Assembly: GCF_003217355.1 (NCBI RefSeq)
Contig: NZ_QJTK01000008.1
Location: 1-64,000 of the forward strand
Length of the DNA: 64,000 nt
Reading direction: 5' to 3'
DNA from: Rhodobacter viridis
GTDB lineage: Bacteria; Pseudomonadota; Alphaproteobacteria; Rhodobacterales; Rhodobacteraceae
This document shows, piece by piece, positions 16,252 to 25,353 of the stretch. Position 1 is the first letter of the stretch. Every line of letters begins with the position of its first letter. The translations under genes were made by a program, and so were the position numbers. The notes beneath the pieces are model-generated. The model did not search any database. It was given only the letters and a program-made list of their open reading frames with translations, and was not told the origin of the DNA.

Positions 16252-17271
16252 TTGGGCTTCAGCGCGATCACACCCCCGCCCCGCACTCAGGACGCTTACG
16301 AGACGCTTCTCGAGTATCCCGACAACCGGTTGCTGATCGATCTTTGCGGAGAATTCGACCGTAACCTCGCCCAGATCGAGCACAAGCTGTCGGTCCATAT
16401 CCTCCGCCGCGGCAATCAGCTGGCGGTGGTGGGCACGGCCGAGGCGCAGGGGCAGGCGGCCTCGGTTCTGAACGCGCTTTATGCGCGGCTCGAGGCGGGA
16501 AAGGCGATCGACGCGGGCGAGATCGACGCGGCGATCCGGATGTCGGATCTGGGCCACGACGGGGTCTCGGTCGATGAACAGCTGGAGATGTTCGCGGCAG
16601 GCAAGTACGAAATCCGCACCCGCAAGAAGCAGGTCGAGCCGCGGACGGATGCGCAAAAGGCCTATGTGCGCGCGCTGTTTGAAAACGAGATGGCCTTCGG
16701 CATCGGTCCGGCGGGCACGGGGAAAACCTATCTCGCGGTCGCGGTCGGCGTGACGATGCTGATCGGCGGGCTGGTCGACAAGATCATCCTGAGCCGTCCG
16801 GCCGTCGAGGCGGGCGAGCGTCTGGGCTTTCTGCCCGGCGACATGAAGGACAAGGTCGATCCCTACATGCAGCCGCTGTACGACGCACTGAACGATTTCC
16901 TGCCCGCCAAGCAGATGGCGAAGCTGATGGAGGAAAAGCGCATCGAGATCGCGCCCCTGGCCTTCATGCGCGGGCGGACGCTCTCGAATGCCTTCGTCGT
17001 GCTGGACGAGGCGCAGAACGCCACGACGATGCAGATGAAGATGTTCCTGACGCGTCTGGGGCAGGGGAGCCGGATGGTCATCACCGGCGATCGCACGCAG
17101 GTCGACCTGCCGCGCGGCACCGCCTCGGGTCTGGCCGATGCGGAACGCATCCTCGCCGGGGTGAAGGGGATTTCCTTCAACTATTTCACCGCCGAGGATG
17201 TGGTGCGTCACCCGCTTGTGGCGCGGATCATTGGGGCTTATGAACGGGCGGATGAAGGAACCGCTGGTTGA
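16252..17271 (+). CDS. phoH: PhoH-family ATPase
   Basis: A 339-residue PhoH-like protein (PhoH/YbeZ). The P-loop is GPAGTGKTYLAVA (about residues 153-165) and the Walker B segment is AFVVLDEAQNAT. An N-terminal KH-like segment precedes it. I assign a TTG start at 16252 (TTG GGC TTC AGC) because AAGGGAG lies about five bases upstream and no in-frame ATG fits; the choice is not certain. PhoH/YbeZ works with YbeY in rRNA maturation and ribosome quality control in other bacteria, and here the two genes overlap. First gene of a phoH-ybeY-corC-lnt run. Confidence 0.92.
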   Translation: MGFSAITPPPRTQDAYETLLEYPDNRLLIDLCGEFDRNLAQIEHKLSVHILRRGNQLAVVGTAEAQGQAASVLNALYARLEAGKAIDAGEIDAAIRMSDLGHDGVSVDEQLEMFAAGKYEIRTRKKQVEPRTDAQKAYVRALFENEMAFGIGPAGTGKTYLAVAVGVTMLIGGLVDKIILSRPAVEAGERLGFLPGDMKDKVDPYMQPLYDALNDFLPAKQMAKLMEEKRIEIAPLAFMRGRTLSNAFVVLDEAQNATTMQMKMFLTRLGQGSRMVITGDRTQVDLPRGTASGLADAERILAGVKGISFNYFTAEDVVRHPLVARIIGAYERADEGTAG

Positions 17272-17764
17272 TTGTCTGATCGAGGAAGCGGCCTGGCAGG
17301 GGATCGACCTTGCCGGGCTTTCGGAACGCGCGGCGCGGGCTGTGCTCGCCGATCAGGAGATGGAGGCGAAAGACTGGGAAATCAGTCTGATGGGCTGTGA
17401 CGATGCCCGCATCGCCGAACTGAACGCCGATTTCCGCGGCAAGCCCACGCCGACGAATGTGCTCAGCTGGCCCGCGCAGGATCTGGCCGCCGAGGACGAC
17501 GGCGAGGAACCCTATTTCCCCGAGCCCTTCGTGCCGGGCGAGCGCGATTCCCTCGGCGATATCGCGATTTCCTTCCAGACCTGTGCGCGCGAAGCTGAAA
17601 CCGCAGGCAAATCGATTCACGATCATGTCACACATCTGGTGATACATGGCGTTTTGCATCTTCTGGGCTATGACCATGTGCGCGACGCTGACGCGCAGTT
17701 GATGGAAAGCATTGAAGTGCGTATCTTGGCCGCTCTGGGGATCGCAAATCCCTACGAGGTCTAG
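17240..17764 (+). CDS. ybeY: Endoribonuclease YbeY
   Basis: About 174 residues of the UPF0054 single-strand endoribonuclease family, involved in 16S rRNA 3' maturation. The zinc-binding motif is HGVLHLLGYDH near the C-terminus, the conserved H-x3-H-x5-H pattern. The N-terminal LNADFRGKPTPTNVLSWP segment is also typical. Start may be ATG 17240 or ATG 17252; both lie inside the 3' end of phoH, indicating translational coupling. Next gene corC starts 29 bases downstream. Confidence 0.94.
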   Translation: MNGRMKEPLVDCLIEEAAWQGIDLAGLSERAARAVLADQEMEAKDWEISLMGCDDARIAELNADFRGKPTPTNVLSWPAQDLAAEDDGEEPYFPEPFVPGERDSLGDIAISFQTCAREAETAGKSIHDHVTHLVIHGVLHLLGYDHVRDADAQLMESIEVRILAALGIANPYEV

Positions 17765-17793
17765 CCCCGCACGGGTACATTTGGAAAGGACAG

Positions 17794-18699
17794 ATGGGAC
17801 AAGTCGCAGACGGAAGCAATTCCGCCGCCGCCGCGCCCGCTTCGGACCCCGAAGCCGGCGAGAGTAGCAACGAACCTCAGCCTAGAGGCTTTTTCGGGCG
17901 CATTTTTGGCGCGCTCGGCGCTTCTCCGGGCGAGGCCGATCCCGCCGAGGCGCAATCCGCCGGCGCTGCCGCAGCCCCCGCGGGCCTGCCGGGGCTGGGC
18001 AACCTGCGCAAGATGCGGGTGGGCGATGTCGCCGTGCCGAAGGCCGAGATCGTCGCCGTTCCGGTCACCACCACCCGCGATGAGCTGGTCGAGGTCTTCC
18101 GCACCCAGGGCTATTCCCGCCTGCCGGTGTTCAAGGACACGCTCGACAGCCCGATGGGGCTGGTCCTGCTCAAGGATCTGGCGCTGGCGCATGGGTTCGG
18201 CTCTGCCGCGGGCCGGTTCTCGCTGCGCAAACTGTTGCGCCCGCTGCTTTATGTGCCGCCCTCGATGCCGATCGGCGTGCTGTTGCAGAAGATGCAGGTG
18301 CAGCGCATCCATATGGCGCTGGTGATCGACGAATATGGCGGGGTTGATGGCCTTGTGACGCTCGAAGACCTGATCGAACAGGTGATCGGCGAGATCGAGG
18401 ACGAGCATGACGAGGAAGAAGACGGCCTCTGGAAGCTTGAAAAGCCCGGCCAATGGCTGGTGCAGGCCCGCACGCCGCTGACCGATTTCGAGGCCGAGAT
18501 CGGCGTGAAACTGGCCGATGCCGAGGAAGGCGCCGAGATTGACACTTTGGGCGGTCTGGTCTTCATGCAGATCGACCGCGTGCCCACCCGGGGCGAGGTG
18601 ATCGTGGCGGAAAACGGCGTCGAATTCGAGGTCGTCGATGCCGATCCGCGCCGGGTCAAGCGGCTGCGGGTGCGGCTGCCGGGCGTCGCCGCCGAATAA
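17794..18699 (+). CDS. corC: CBS-domain CorC/HlyC family protein
   Basis: A 301-residue soluble protein with two CBS domains (MRVGDVAVPKAEIVAV ... YSRLPVFKD and the second around MALVIDEYGGVDGLVTLEDL, including the family signature) and a C-terminal CorC_HlyC domain (LGGLVFMQIDRVPTRGEVI). There is no N-terminal membrane domain, as in E. coli CorC/YbeX, which sits in the same gene order. Proposed roles are in Mg/Co efflux or ribosome-linked processes. Ribosome binding site GGAAAGGA lies upstream of the ATG. It precedes lnt by 16 bases. Confidence 0.92.
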   Translation: MGQVADGSNSAAAAPASDPEAGESSNEPQPRGFFGRIFGALGASPGEADPAEAQSAGAAAAPAGLPGLGNLRKMRVGDVAVPKAEIVAVPVTTTRDELVEVFRTQGYSRLPVFKDTLDSPMGLVLLKDLALAHGFGSAAGRFSLRKLLRPLLYVPPSMPIGVLLQKMQVQRIHMALVIDEYGGVDGLVTLEDLIEQVIGEIEDEHDEEEDGLWKLEKPGQWLVQARTPLTDFEAEIGVKLADAEEGAEIDTLGGLVFMQIDRVPTRGEVIVAENGVEFEVVDADPRRVKRLRVRLPGVAAE

Positions 18700-18715
18700 A
18701 CAGAACGGAAACTTC

Positions 18716-20251
18716 ATGCGCGTGCCCCCGCTTTACAATCCTGCGGTCAAATTCCTTGTCTGGGGTCTGGCCGCGCTTCTGGGGGTGGGGGTGGCGCTGG
18801 GACAGGCGCCGTTCGGGCTGTGGTGGTTGGCGCTGGTCGCGCTCTCGCTTCTGATCGTGCTGGGTCAAGCGACCTCGCCTTTCCGCGTCGGTCTGGCGGC
18901 GGGCACCGGCTATGCGGCGCTTGCGATGTTCTGGATCGTCGAGCCCTTCTTTGTCGAGCCCGAGGTCTACGGCTGGATGGCGCCTTTCGCGCTTGTTTTC
19001 ATGGCTTTGGGCATGGGGCTTTTCTGGGCCTTGGGCATGAGCCTTGGCGCGCGTCTGGGCGGGGCCGTGATCTCGCGCGCGGCGGGCGTGGCGGTGGGGC
19101 TTTTCGGCGCCGATCTTCTGCGCAGCTACATCTTCACCGGGCTGCCCTGGGTTCTGTTCGGTCATATCTGGATCGACACGCCGCTGGCGCAGGGCGCGGC
19201 TTTCGTCGGCGCGATGGGGCTGAGTGCGCTGACGCTGTTTCTCGCCGTGCTGCCCTGGCTGATGCCGCGGGCGAAATGGCGCCTGCCTGCGGCGGGCGTT
19301 TCCGTCGCGATCGTCGCGAGCCTTTGGGTCGGCGGCGCGCTGCGGCTGGCCGAGCCGGTCCCGCCGCGGGCCACGCCGGTCAATCTGCGTATCGTGCAAC
19401 CGAACGCACCGCAGGATCTGAAATGGCGCCCCGAATATGCCGAGGAATTCTTCTTCCGCCACCTCGATCTGACCGCCCAGCCGCCTGCGCCGGGCAAGCC
19501 CGCGCCCGATCTGATCCTCTGGCCCGAAACCGCGGTGCCGTTCCTGCTCGACCGCCCCGGCGATGGTCTGACGATGATCGCCGAGGCGGCCCATGACGTG
19601 CCGGTCGCCGTCGGCATCCAGCGCGAGGACGGCCCGCGCTATTTCAATTCGCTGGCGATGATCGGGGCCGGGGGCAAGATCGGCCCGGTCTATGACAAGG
19701 TTCATCTGGTGCCCTTTGGCGAATACATCCCCTTTGGCGATGCGCTGGCGCGGTTCGGCATCACCGCCTTTGCCGCGCGCGAGGGCAATGGCTATTCCGC
19801 GGGCGAGACGCGCAAGCTTCTGGATCTCGGCACGGCGGGTCTCGTGCAGCCGCTCATTTGCTACGAGGCGGTTTTCCCGCAGGACATGCACGCCGATCGT
19901 CGCCCCGACTGGCTGCTGCAGATCACCAACGATGCCTGGTTCGGCGAGATGTCGGGCCCGGTGCAGCATCTGGTGCAGGCGCGGTTCCGCGCCATCGAAT
20001 TCGGCCTGCCGCTCGCCCGGTCTGCCAATACCGGGATTTCGGCGCTCGTCGATGCGCATGGGCAAGTGCTTGAAAGTCTTGGTATGGGCCAGCAGGGCGT
20101 GATCGACGTGCGACTTCCCGGATCGCTTGCCGCGCCGCTTTACGCCCGCATGGGCGATGGACCGCTTCTGGCAGGTCTTATCGCCGCAGTTGCCCTCGTT
20201 TGGGGGCTTGGGCGCAAATCGCGCGTTGACCGCCATAGAATCGGGGGCTAG
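18716..20251 (+). CDS. lnt: Apolipoprotein N-acyltransferase Lnt
   Basis: A 511-residue inner-membrane enzyme that N-acylates the lipid-modified cysteine of lipoproteins. The N-terminal third has six or more hydrophobic helices; the C-terminal part is a periplasmic nitrilase-like domain with the Glu-Lys-Cys triad visible in LILWPETAVPF, YDKVHLVPFGEYIP and PLICYEAVFP. A final helix anchors the end. The ATG at 18716 follows the corC stop by 16 bases, so it belongs to the phoH-ybeY-corC operon. Confidence 0.96.
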   Translation: MRVPPLYNPAVKFLVWGLAALLGVGVALGQAPFGLWWLALVALSLLIVLGQATSPFRVGLAAGTGYAALAMFWIVEPFFVEPEVYGWMAPFALVFMALGMGLFWALGMSLGARLGGAVISRAAGVAVGLFGADLLRSYIFTGLPWVLFGHIWIDTPLAQGAAFVGAMGLSALTLFLAVLPWLMPRAKWRLPAAGVSVAIVASLWVGGALRLAEPVPPRATPVNLRIVQPNAPQDLKWRPEYAEEFFFRHLDLTAQPPAPGKPAPDLILWPETAVPFLLDRPGDGLTMIAEAAHDVPVAVGIQREDGPRYFNSLAMIGAGGKIGPVYDKVHLVPFGEYIPFGDALARFGITAFAAREGNGYSAGETRKLLDLGTAGLVQPLICYEAVFPQDMHADRRPDWLLQITNDAWFGEMSGPVQHLVQARFRAIEFGLPLARSANTGISALVDAHGQVLESLGMGQQGVIDVRLPGSLAAPLYARMGDGPLLAGLIAAVALVWGLGRKSRVDRHRIGG

Positions 20252-20258
20252 CGTCCGC

Positions 20259-20306
20259 TCACCACTCCAACGGCTTCCTGGCGGGGTGGGAACACATCAA
20301 TGGAGC
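20259..20306 (+). promoter_or_regulatory. SAM/SAH riboswitch upstream of metK
   Basis: The RNA has a 7-bp stem (CCACTCC at 20262-20268 with GGGGTGG at 20283-20289) enclosing AACGGCTTCCTGGC, followed by CAATGGAGCA. This matches the compact SAM/SAH riboswitch class found in Rhodobacterales upstream of metK. The GGAG at 20302-20305 is the metK Shine-Dalgarno and can pair with the CTTCC of the loop, so ligand-bound RNA would hide it and reduce translation of SAM synthetase. Confidence 0.88.
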
Positions 20307-20314
20307 ACTTCCCC

Positions 20315-21481
20315 ATGTCACGTTCTAACTATGTCTTCACTTCCGAGTCCGTCTCGGAGGGTCACCCCGACAAGGTCTGCGACCGCATCTCCGATGCCGT
20401 TCTGGATGCCTTCCTTGCCGAAGAGCCGAATGCCCGCGTCGCCTGCGAGACCTTTGCCACCACGAACCAAGTGGTCGTCGGCGGGGAAGTGGGTCTTTCC
20501 GACAAAGCCAAACTGGCCGAGTTCATGGGCCGTATCGACGGGATCGTCCGCGATTGCGTCAAGGATATCGGCTACGAGCAGGACGCCTTCCACTGGGCGA
20601 CGCTGAACTTCGCCAACTACCTGCACCCGCAATCGGCGCATATCTCGCAAGGCGTCGACAAGGACGGGGCTGGCGATCAGGGGATCATGTTCGGTTATGC
20701 GACCGACGAGACGCCGGAACTCATGCCCGCGCCGATCCAATATGCCCATGCGATCCTGCGCCGTCTGGCCGAGGTGCGCAAATCGGGCGCCGAGCCGACG
20801 CTCGGCCCGGATGCGAAATCGCAGCTTTCGGTGCGCTATGAGGATGGCAAGCCGGTCGGCGTCACCTCGATCGTGCTTTCGACGCAGCACAAGTATGAAA
20901 GCCAGACCTCGGATGACATCCGCGCGATCGTCGAACCGCATATCCGCGCGGTGCTGCCGGCGGGCTGGATCGACGAAAAGACCGAATGGTGGGTGAACCC
21001 GACGGGGACGTTCGTCATTGGCGGCCCGGATGGGGACGCGGGTCTGACCGGCCGCAAGATCATCGTCGACACCTATGGTGGCGCGGCGCCGCACGGCGGC
21101 GGGGCGTTCTCGGGCAAGGACCCGACCAAGGTGGACCGCTCGGCCGCTTATGCCGCGCGCTATCTGGCGAAGAACGTGGTGGCTGCGGGTCTCGCGAAGC
21201 GCTGCCTCATCCAGGTGTCCTATGCGATCGGCGTGGCGAAACCGCTGTCGATCTATGCTGACACCTATGGCACGGGCGAGGTTCCGGATGCGGAAATCGA
21301 ACGCATCGTGGCCGAATGCATGGATCTGACGCCGCGCGGCATCCGCACGCAGCTGGATCTGAACCGCCCGATCTATGCGCGCACCTCGGCCTATGGCCAT
21401 TTCGGCCGCGCCCCGGAAGCCGATGGCGGCTTCTCGTGGGAGCGTACCGATCTGGTCGAAGCGATCAAGAAAGCGGTCTGA
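20315..21481 (+). CDS. metK: S-adenosylmethionine synthetase
   Basis: A 388-residue MAT enzyme making S-adenosylmethionine from methionine and ATP. Signatures are [13 protein letters not shown] at the N-terminus, [12 protein letters not shown] and [19 protein letters not shown]. The true start is ATG 20315 (MSRSNYVF), nine bases after the GGAG inside the riboswitch; the ATG at 20300 is part of the regulatory RNA. Expression is probably controlled by the SAM/SAH riboswitch. A strong terminator follows. Confidence 0.97.
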   Translation: MSRSNYVFTSESVSEGHPDKVCDRISDAVLDAFLAEEPNARVACETFATTNQVVVGGEVGLSDKAKLAEFMGRIDGIVRDCVKDIGYEQDAFHWATLNFANYLHPQSAHISQGVDKDGAGDQGIMFGYATDETPELMPAPIQYAHAILRRLAEVRKSGAEPTLGPDAKSQLSVRYEDGKPVGVTSIVLSTQHKYESQTSDDIRAIVEPHIRAVLPAGWIDEKTEWWVNPTGTFVIGGPDGDAGLTGRKIIVDTYGGAAPHGGGAFSGKDPTKVDRSAAYAARYLAKNVVAAGLAKRCLIQVSYAIGVAKPLSIYADTYGTGEVPDAEIERIVAECMDLTPRGIRTQLDLNRPIYARTSAYGHFGRAPEADGGFSWERTDLVEAIKKAV

Positions 21482-21506
21482 ACCGGTTTCGAAAGATCAC
21501 GGGGAA

Positions 21507-21529
21507 GGGGGCCTTCGGGCCCCCTTTTT
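21507..21529 (+). terminator. Terminator after metK
   Basis: A 7-bp stem GGGGGCC / GGCCCCC with a TTCG tetraloop followed by TTTTT: a textbook intrinsic terminator 25 bases after the metK stop. Confidence 0.92.
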
Positions 21530-21575
21530 CAATGCGTTGCAGGGTATTTCGCCTCGGGCAAGCCCGAGGCGACCC

Positions 21576-21625
21576 GCGGGGGGCTCCGCCCCCCGCACCC
21601 CCCGGCGTATTTTGCCAAGGAAAAG
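21576..21625 (+). repeat. Dispersed intergenic repeat, copy 1
   Basis: A GC-rich stem (GGGGGGCTCCGCCCCCC) followed by CACCCCCCGGCGTATTTTGC and CAAGGAAAAG. It is one of at least six copies in this window with the same order: G-run/C-run hairpin, then a (G/A)CGTATTT-GCCAAG-AAA core. It lies between the metK terminator and trmB. Confidence 0.7.
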
Positions 21626-21736
21626 CACAAGGCAGGGAGGGGGCTCGGTCAGAGCCCCGGCGGGTCGCCTTGGCGACATCATCGCAGCCCATCCCCCCTT
21701 GACCGGGGGCCCCTTTGCGCCCTAATCCGCGGCCCC

Positions 21737-22462
21737 ATGACCGAGAGCCCCGACACCCCCGAGACCACCGTGCCCGCCCCGCAACCGGAGTGGCGCAATT
21801 TCTATGGCCGCCGCTCGGGCAAGACGATGCGGGCCTCGCAAAAGACCTATATCAGCGAGGATCTGGGCTCACTCACGCCGGGTGGCATCTCGAAAGAGGA
21901 AAACCCGGGCCGCGAGATCATCGATCCCGGCACGATCTTCGGCAATGACGCGCCCCTGTGGCTCGAGGTCGGCTTTGGTGGTGGCGAGCATATGGTGCAT
22001 ATGGCCGCCCGCAATCCGGGGGTGAATATCCTTGGCTGCGAGCCCTTCATCAATGGCGTCGCGATGCTGCTGGGCAAGATCCGCACCGCGGGCGTTTCGA
22101 ATGTCGCGATCTGGCCCGGCGATGTGCGCGAGGTGATGGAGGTGCTGCCCGACGGCTGCATCGCCAAGGCCTTCCTGAATTACCCCGACCCCTGGCACAA
22201 GCGCCGCCATCATCGTCGCCGCTTCGTCACGCCGGGCTATCTGCAGGCGCTGCACCGCATCCTGTCGCCGGGCGCCGAATTCCGCGTCGCCACCGACATT
22301 CCGAATTACATGGAGCAGGCGCTGATCGAGGCGCCGAAAGCGGGCTTCACCCTGCTCTCGCACAGCGGCACGCCTTGGGACGACTGGCTGTCGACGCGTT
22401 ACGAGCAAAAGGCCCTTCGCGAGGGGCGGGTGCCCGATTACGCCACCTTCCGCAAACCCTGA
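21737..22462 (+). CDS. trmB: tRNA (guanine-N7-)-methyltransferase TrmB
   Basis: A 241-residue SAM-dependent methyltransferase forming m7G46 in tRNA. The SAM-binding motif is [15 protein letters not shown] and the family signature [16 protein letters not shown] is intact. The N-terminus ([15 protein letters not shown]) is the usual alphaproteobacterial form. It follows metK after a terminator and a repeat, so it likely has its own promoter; adjacency to metK links SAM supply to methylation only loosely. Confidence 0.96.
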   Translation: MTESPDTPETTVPAPQPEWRNFYGRRSGKTMRASQKTYISEDLGSLTPGGISKEENPGREIIDPGTIFGNDAPLWLEVGFGGGEHMVHMAARNPGVNILGCEPFINGVAMLLGKIRTAGVSNVAIWPGDVREVMEVLPDGCIAKAFLNYPDPWHKRRHHRRRFVTPGYLQALHRILSPGAEFRVATDIPNYMEQALIEAPKAGFTLLSHSGTPWDDWLSTRYEQKALREGRVPDYATFRKP

Positions 22463-22470
22463 AGGCACAA

Positions 22471-22500
22471 GGGCGTATTTGTGCCAAGAAGAAACGCGGG
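22471..22500 (+). repeat. Dispersed intergenic repeat, copy 2 (core only)
   Basis: GCGTATTTGTGCCAAGAAGA, the core of the dispersed element, sits in the trmB-aroA spacer without the long GC stem. Confidence 0.6.
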
Positions 22501-22556
22501 GCTTTTCGCTTTGGCCGCGGTGCGCTAACAGGGCGCTGACATTCAGGGAGGCTATC

Positions 22557-23900
22557 ATGTCCGGTCACGGTTCCCCCATCCGCATGACGTCGCGCAAGGG
22601 CGGCCCGCTTTCGGGCCGGGCCGAGGTGCCGGGCGACAAGTCGATCTCGCATCGCGCGCTGATCCTTGGCGCGCTGTCGGTGGGCCAAACCCAGATCTCG
22701 GGGCTGCTCGAGGGGCAGGACGTGCTCGATACCGCCAAGGCGATGCGGGCCTTTGGCGCGACCGTGACCCGCACCGACGAGGGCGAATGGACGGTCGAGG
22801 GCGTCGGCGTCGGCGGTTTCGCCGAACCCGCCGATGTGATCGATTGCGGCAACTCGGGCACCGGCGTGCGGCTGATCATGGGCTGCATGGCGACGAGCCC
22901 GATCACCGCGACCTTCACCGGCGATGCCTCGCTGCGCAAGCGGCCGATGGGGCGGGTGACCGATCCGCTGTCCCTTTTCGGGGCGCGCTCCTATGGCCGG
23001 GCCGGGGGGCGGCTGCCGATGACGGTGATCGGCGCGGCCGAGCCGGTGCCGGTGACCTACACGACGCCAATGGCCTCGGCGCAGGTGAAATCGGCGGTGC
23101 TGCTGGCGGGCCTCAACGCGCCGGGCCAGACCGTGGTGATCGAGAAGACGCCCACCCGGGATCATACTGAGCGGATGCTGCGCGGCTTTGGCGCCGAAGT
23201 GACGGTGGAAGCCACGCCCGAGGGTAACCGGATCACCCTGACGGGCCAGCCGGAACTGAAGGCGCAAAAGGTGGCGGTGCCGCGCGATCCGTCCTCGGCG
23301 GCTTTTCCGGTCTGTGCGGCGCTGCTGGTGCCGGGCTCGGACATCCTTGTGCCCGGTGTCAGCCAGAACCCGACCCGCAACGGGCTGTTCCTGACGCTCC
23401 GCGAAATGGGCGCGGATATCGAATTCCTGAACGAACGCGAAGAGGGCGGCGAACCCGTCGCCGATCTGCGCGTGCGTCATTCGGCCCTGACCGGCATCGA
23501 GGTTCCGCCCGAACGCGCGGCGTCCCAGATCGACGAATATCCGGTGCTGGCCGCTTTGGCCGCCTGCGCCACCGGCACCACCGTGATGCGCGGCGTGCAC
23601 GAGCTTCGCGTCAAGGAAAGCGACCGCATCGCCGCGATGGCGCGCGGCCTTGAAGCCTGCGGCGTCCGCGTCGAGGAAGATGACGACACGCTGATCGTGC
23701 ACGGGCTTGGCGCCGATGGGGTGCCGGGCGGCGCCACCGTCGCCACCCATATCGACCACCGCATCGCGATGAGCTTCCTGATCCTTGGCCTCGTGTCGCA
23801 ACAGCCGATCTCGGTCGATGACGGCTCGCCCATCGCCACCTCTTTCCCGGTTTTCGAAGATCTGATGCGCCAGCTTGGCGCCACCATCACCCGGGACTGA
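22557..23900 (+). CDS. aroA: 3-phosphoshikimate 1-carboxyvinyltransferase (EPSP synthase)
   Basis: A 447-residue enzyme of the shikimate pathway, condensing shikimate-3-phosphate with PEP. Conserved segments: [27 protein letters not shown] and the C-terminal [16 protein letters not shown] and [13 protein letters not shown]. The [12 protein letters not shown] start and overall length match the alphaproteobacterial class. ATG 22557 is preceded by CAGGGAGG. It heads the conserved aroA-cmk-rpsA-ihfB neighbourhood. Confidence 0.97.
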   Translation: MSGHGSPIRMTSRKGGPLSGRAEVPGDKSISHRALILGALSVGQTQISGLLEGQDVLDTAKAMRAFGATVTRTDEGEWTVEGVGVGGFAEPADVIDCGNSGTGVRLIMGCMATSPITATFTGDASLRKRPMGRVTDPLSLFGARSYGRAGGRLPMTVIGAAEPVPVTYTTPMASAQVKSAVLLAGLNAPGQTVVIEKTPTRDHTERMLRGFGAEVTVEATPEGNRITLTGQPELKAQKVAVPRDPSSAAFPVCAALLVPGSDILVPGVSQNPTRNGLFLTLREMGADIEFLNEREEGGEPVADLRVRHSALTGIEVPPERAASQIDEYPVLAALAACATGTTVMRGVHELRVKESDRIAAMARGLEACGVRVEEDDDTLIVHGLGADGVPGGATVATHIDHRIAMSFLILGLVSQQPISVDDGSPIATSFPVFEDLMRQLGATITRD

Positions 23901-23910
23901 GGACGAAAGA

Positions 23911-23961
23911 GCGTATTTAAGCCAAGAAAAAGCCCGCCGTTTTTTCTTGGTCCAAATACGC
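23911..23961. repeat. Dispersed intergenic repeat, copy 3 (inverted pair)
   Basis: Two cores face each other: GCGTATTTAAGCCAAGAAAA then TTTTTTCTTGG...CAAATACGC. Together they form a potential long hairpin with a T-rich flank just after aroA, which may act as a bidirectional terminator or mRNA stabiliser. Confidence 0.7.
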
Positions 23962-23995
23962 AACTGCAACGCTGACCCCCCGCGCGAGGTGCAAG

Positions 23996-24580
23996 ATGAT
24001 GTTCACCGTGGCAATCGATGGGCCTGCTGCCGCTGGCAAGGGCACGATTTCCCGCGCCGTGGCCGCGCGGTTCGGCTTTGCGCATCTCGATACCGGGGCG
24101 CTTTACCGGGCCGTCGGCGTGAAGGGCGGCGATCCGGTTGCGGCCGCGCGGAGCCTCTCGCCCGAGGATCTGGCGCGGGACGATCTGCGCACGCTCGAAG
24201 CGGGGCAGGCGGCCTCGAAAGTCGCGGTGATCCCCGAGGTCCGGCAGGCTCTGCTGGAGTTTCAGCGCGAATTTGCCCGGCGCGAGGGCGGCGCGGTGCT
24301 GGATGGCCGCGACATCGGAACGGTCATTTGCCCGGCGGCCGAGGTGAAGCTTTTCGTCACCGCGAGCCCCGAGGTGCGGGCGCATCGGCGCTGGCTCGAG
24401 GTCGGCGGCGACGCGGCGCAGGTGCTGGCCGAGGTGAAGGAGCGCGACGAGCGCGACATGAACCGGGCCGATGCGCCGCTGAAACCCGCGGCCGATGCGG
24501 TGGTGATCGACACCTCGACGCTGAGCGTCGAAGCAGCCGTGGCCGCGGCCTGTGCCGAGGTGGCGGCGCGGCTGCGCTGA
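23996..24580 (+). CDS. cmk: Cytidylate kinase
   Basis: A 194-residue CMP/dCMP kinase. The P-loop is [17 protein letters not shown], followed by [12 protein letters not shown] and [19 protein letters not shown] with the expected Asp/Arg residues, and [13 protein letters not shown] lid region. Start is ATG 23996 or 23999. Rather short for the family (often 210-230), with a compact NMP-binding insert, but no key motif is missing. It lies between aroA and rpsA as in many bacteria, though two genes intervene before rpsA. Confidence 0.95.
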   Translation: MMFTVAIDGPAAAGKGTISRAVAARFGFAHLDTGALYRAVGVKGGDPVAAARSLSPEDLARDDLRTLEAGQAASKVAVIPEVRQALLEFQREFARREGGAVLDGRDIGTVICPAAEVKLFVTASPEVRAHRRWLEVGGDAAQVLAEVKERDERDMNRADAPLKPAADAVVIDTSTLSVEAAVAAACAEVAARLR

Positions 24581-24622
24581 GCCGGGCTGGACGGGCGGCA
24601 GGGGCGGGGTTAGCCTGAGCCG

Positions 24623-25252
24623 ATGATCTTTCCTCTTTCCTATGCGCTGCTCGCCGGTCTGGTGCTGCTCCTTGATCTGGGGTTCTGGGGGCTTGCGCTG
24701 CGGTATCGTCGGGCGCTGTGGGGCGGCAGACTGCTAGGCTATCTGCTCTGGTCGGCGGGGCTGGCGGCGGCGGTGGCGATGATCGCCTGGGCGCAGGTCG
24801 GCATGAAGCCGGGCTATGCCTTCGGATTTGCAGCCCTTTCCGTGCCGGTCATCGGTCCGGCGCTGCTTTGGCAGTCTGTGGCCGGGCGGCTTTGGGTCTT
24901 GCTTGCGGCGCTGATCGGCGCGGCGGGTCTGGCCCTCGCGCCGCGCCCCCGGACCTTTGCGACCCGCGTGGTCCTGGGCATGATCCTGCTGCCGATCGCG
25001 CTTTCCGAGCAGGGGACGGTCACCCGCGCCGCCGCGATCGAGCGCGGCGAGGCGCAGGGTCTTCTGGTGATCGAAGCACCGGATCTGGTGCGCAACCTGC
25101 GTCTGTGGCTGGGGCACCACCCCGGAACCCTGCCGCATGGCATCGCCTGTGAGGGGCGGCGCAGCTTTATCTGGAGCTACGCGCAAGGCGGCTGGATCGA
25201 GGTCGAGGCCATGCCCGAGGTGCAGCAGACCTGCGACAAGACTGCGCAGTGA
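24623..25252 (+). CDS. Hypothetical membrane protein
   Basis: A 209-residue protein with about four to five hydrophobic helices in the first 140 residues (for example PLSYALLAGLVLLLDLGFW and RLWVLLAALIGAAGLAL). The C-terminal ~70 residues are soluble and contain two cysteines (IACEGRR, QQTCDK). I do not recognise a family. It follows cmk by 42 bases and may be co-transcribed with it. Confidence 0.6.
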   Translation: MIFPLSYALLAGLVLLLDLGFWGLALRYRRALWGGRLLGYLLWSAGLAAAVAMIAWAQVGMKPGYAFGFAALSVPVIGPALLWQSVAGRLWVLLAALIGAAGLALAPRPRTFATRVVLGMILLPIALSEQGTVTRAAAIERGEAQGLLVIEAPDLVRNLRLWLGHHPGTLPHGIACEGRRSFIWSYAQGGWIEVEAMPEVQQTCDKTAQ

Positions 25253-25353
25253 TGCGGGAAGACCTGCGCATCCGCGCGCAGAAGCTTTCGTTGCGTCGAT
25301 CGGCTGTGCGCATATTTTGAGGCCATACGCTCAACCGCGAAAGGATACCTCCG

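Noticed and set aside
18656-20236. Long minus-strand frame opposite lnt
   Set aside because: Same antisense shadow effect; composition is Arg/Gln/His-rich and no ribosome binding site or motif fits.
20300-20314. ATG at 20300 as metK start
   Set aside because: It lies in the riboswitch and contains the Shine-Dalgarno itself; family N-terminus begins at 20315.
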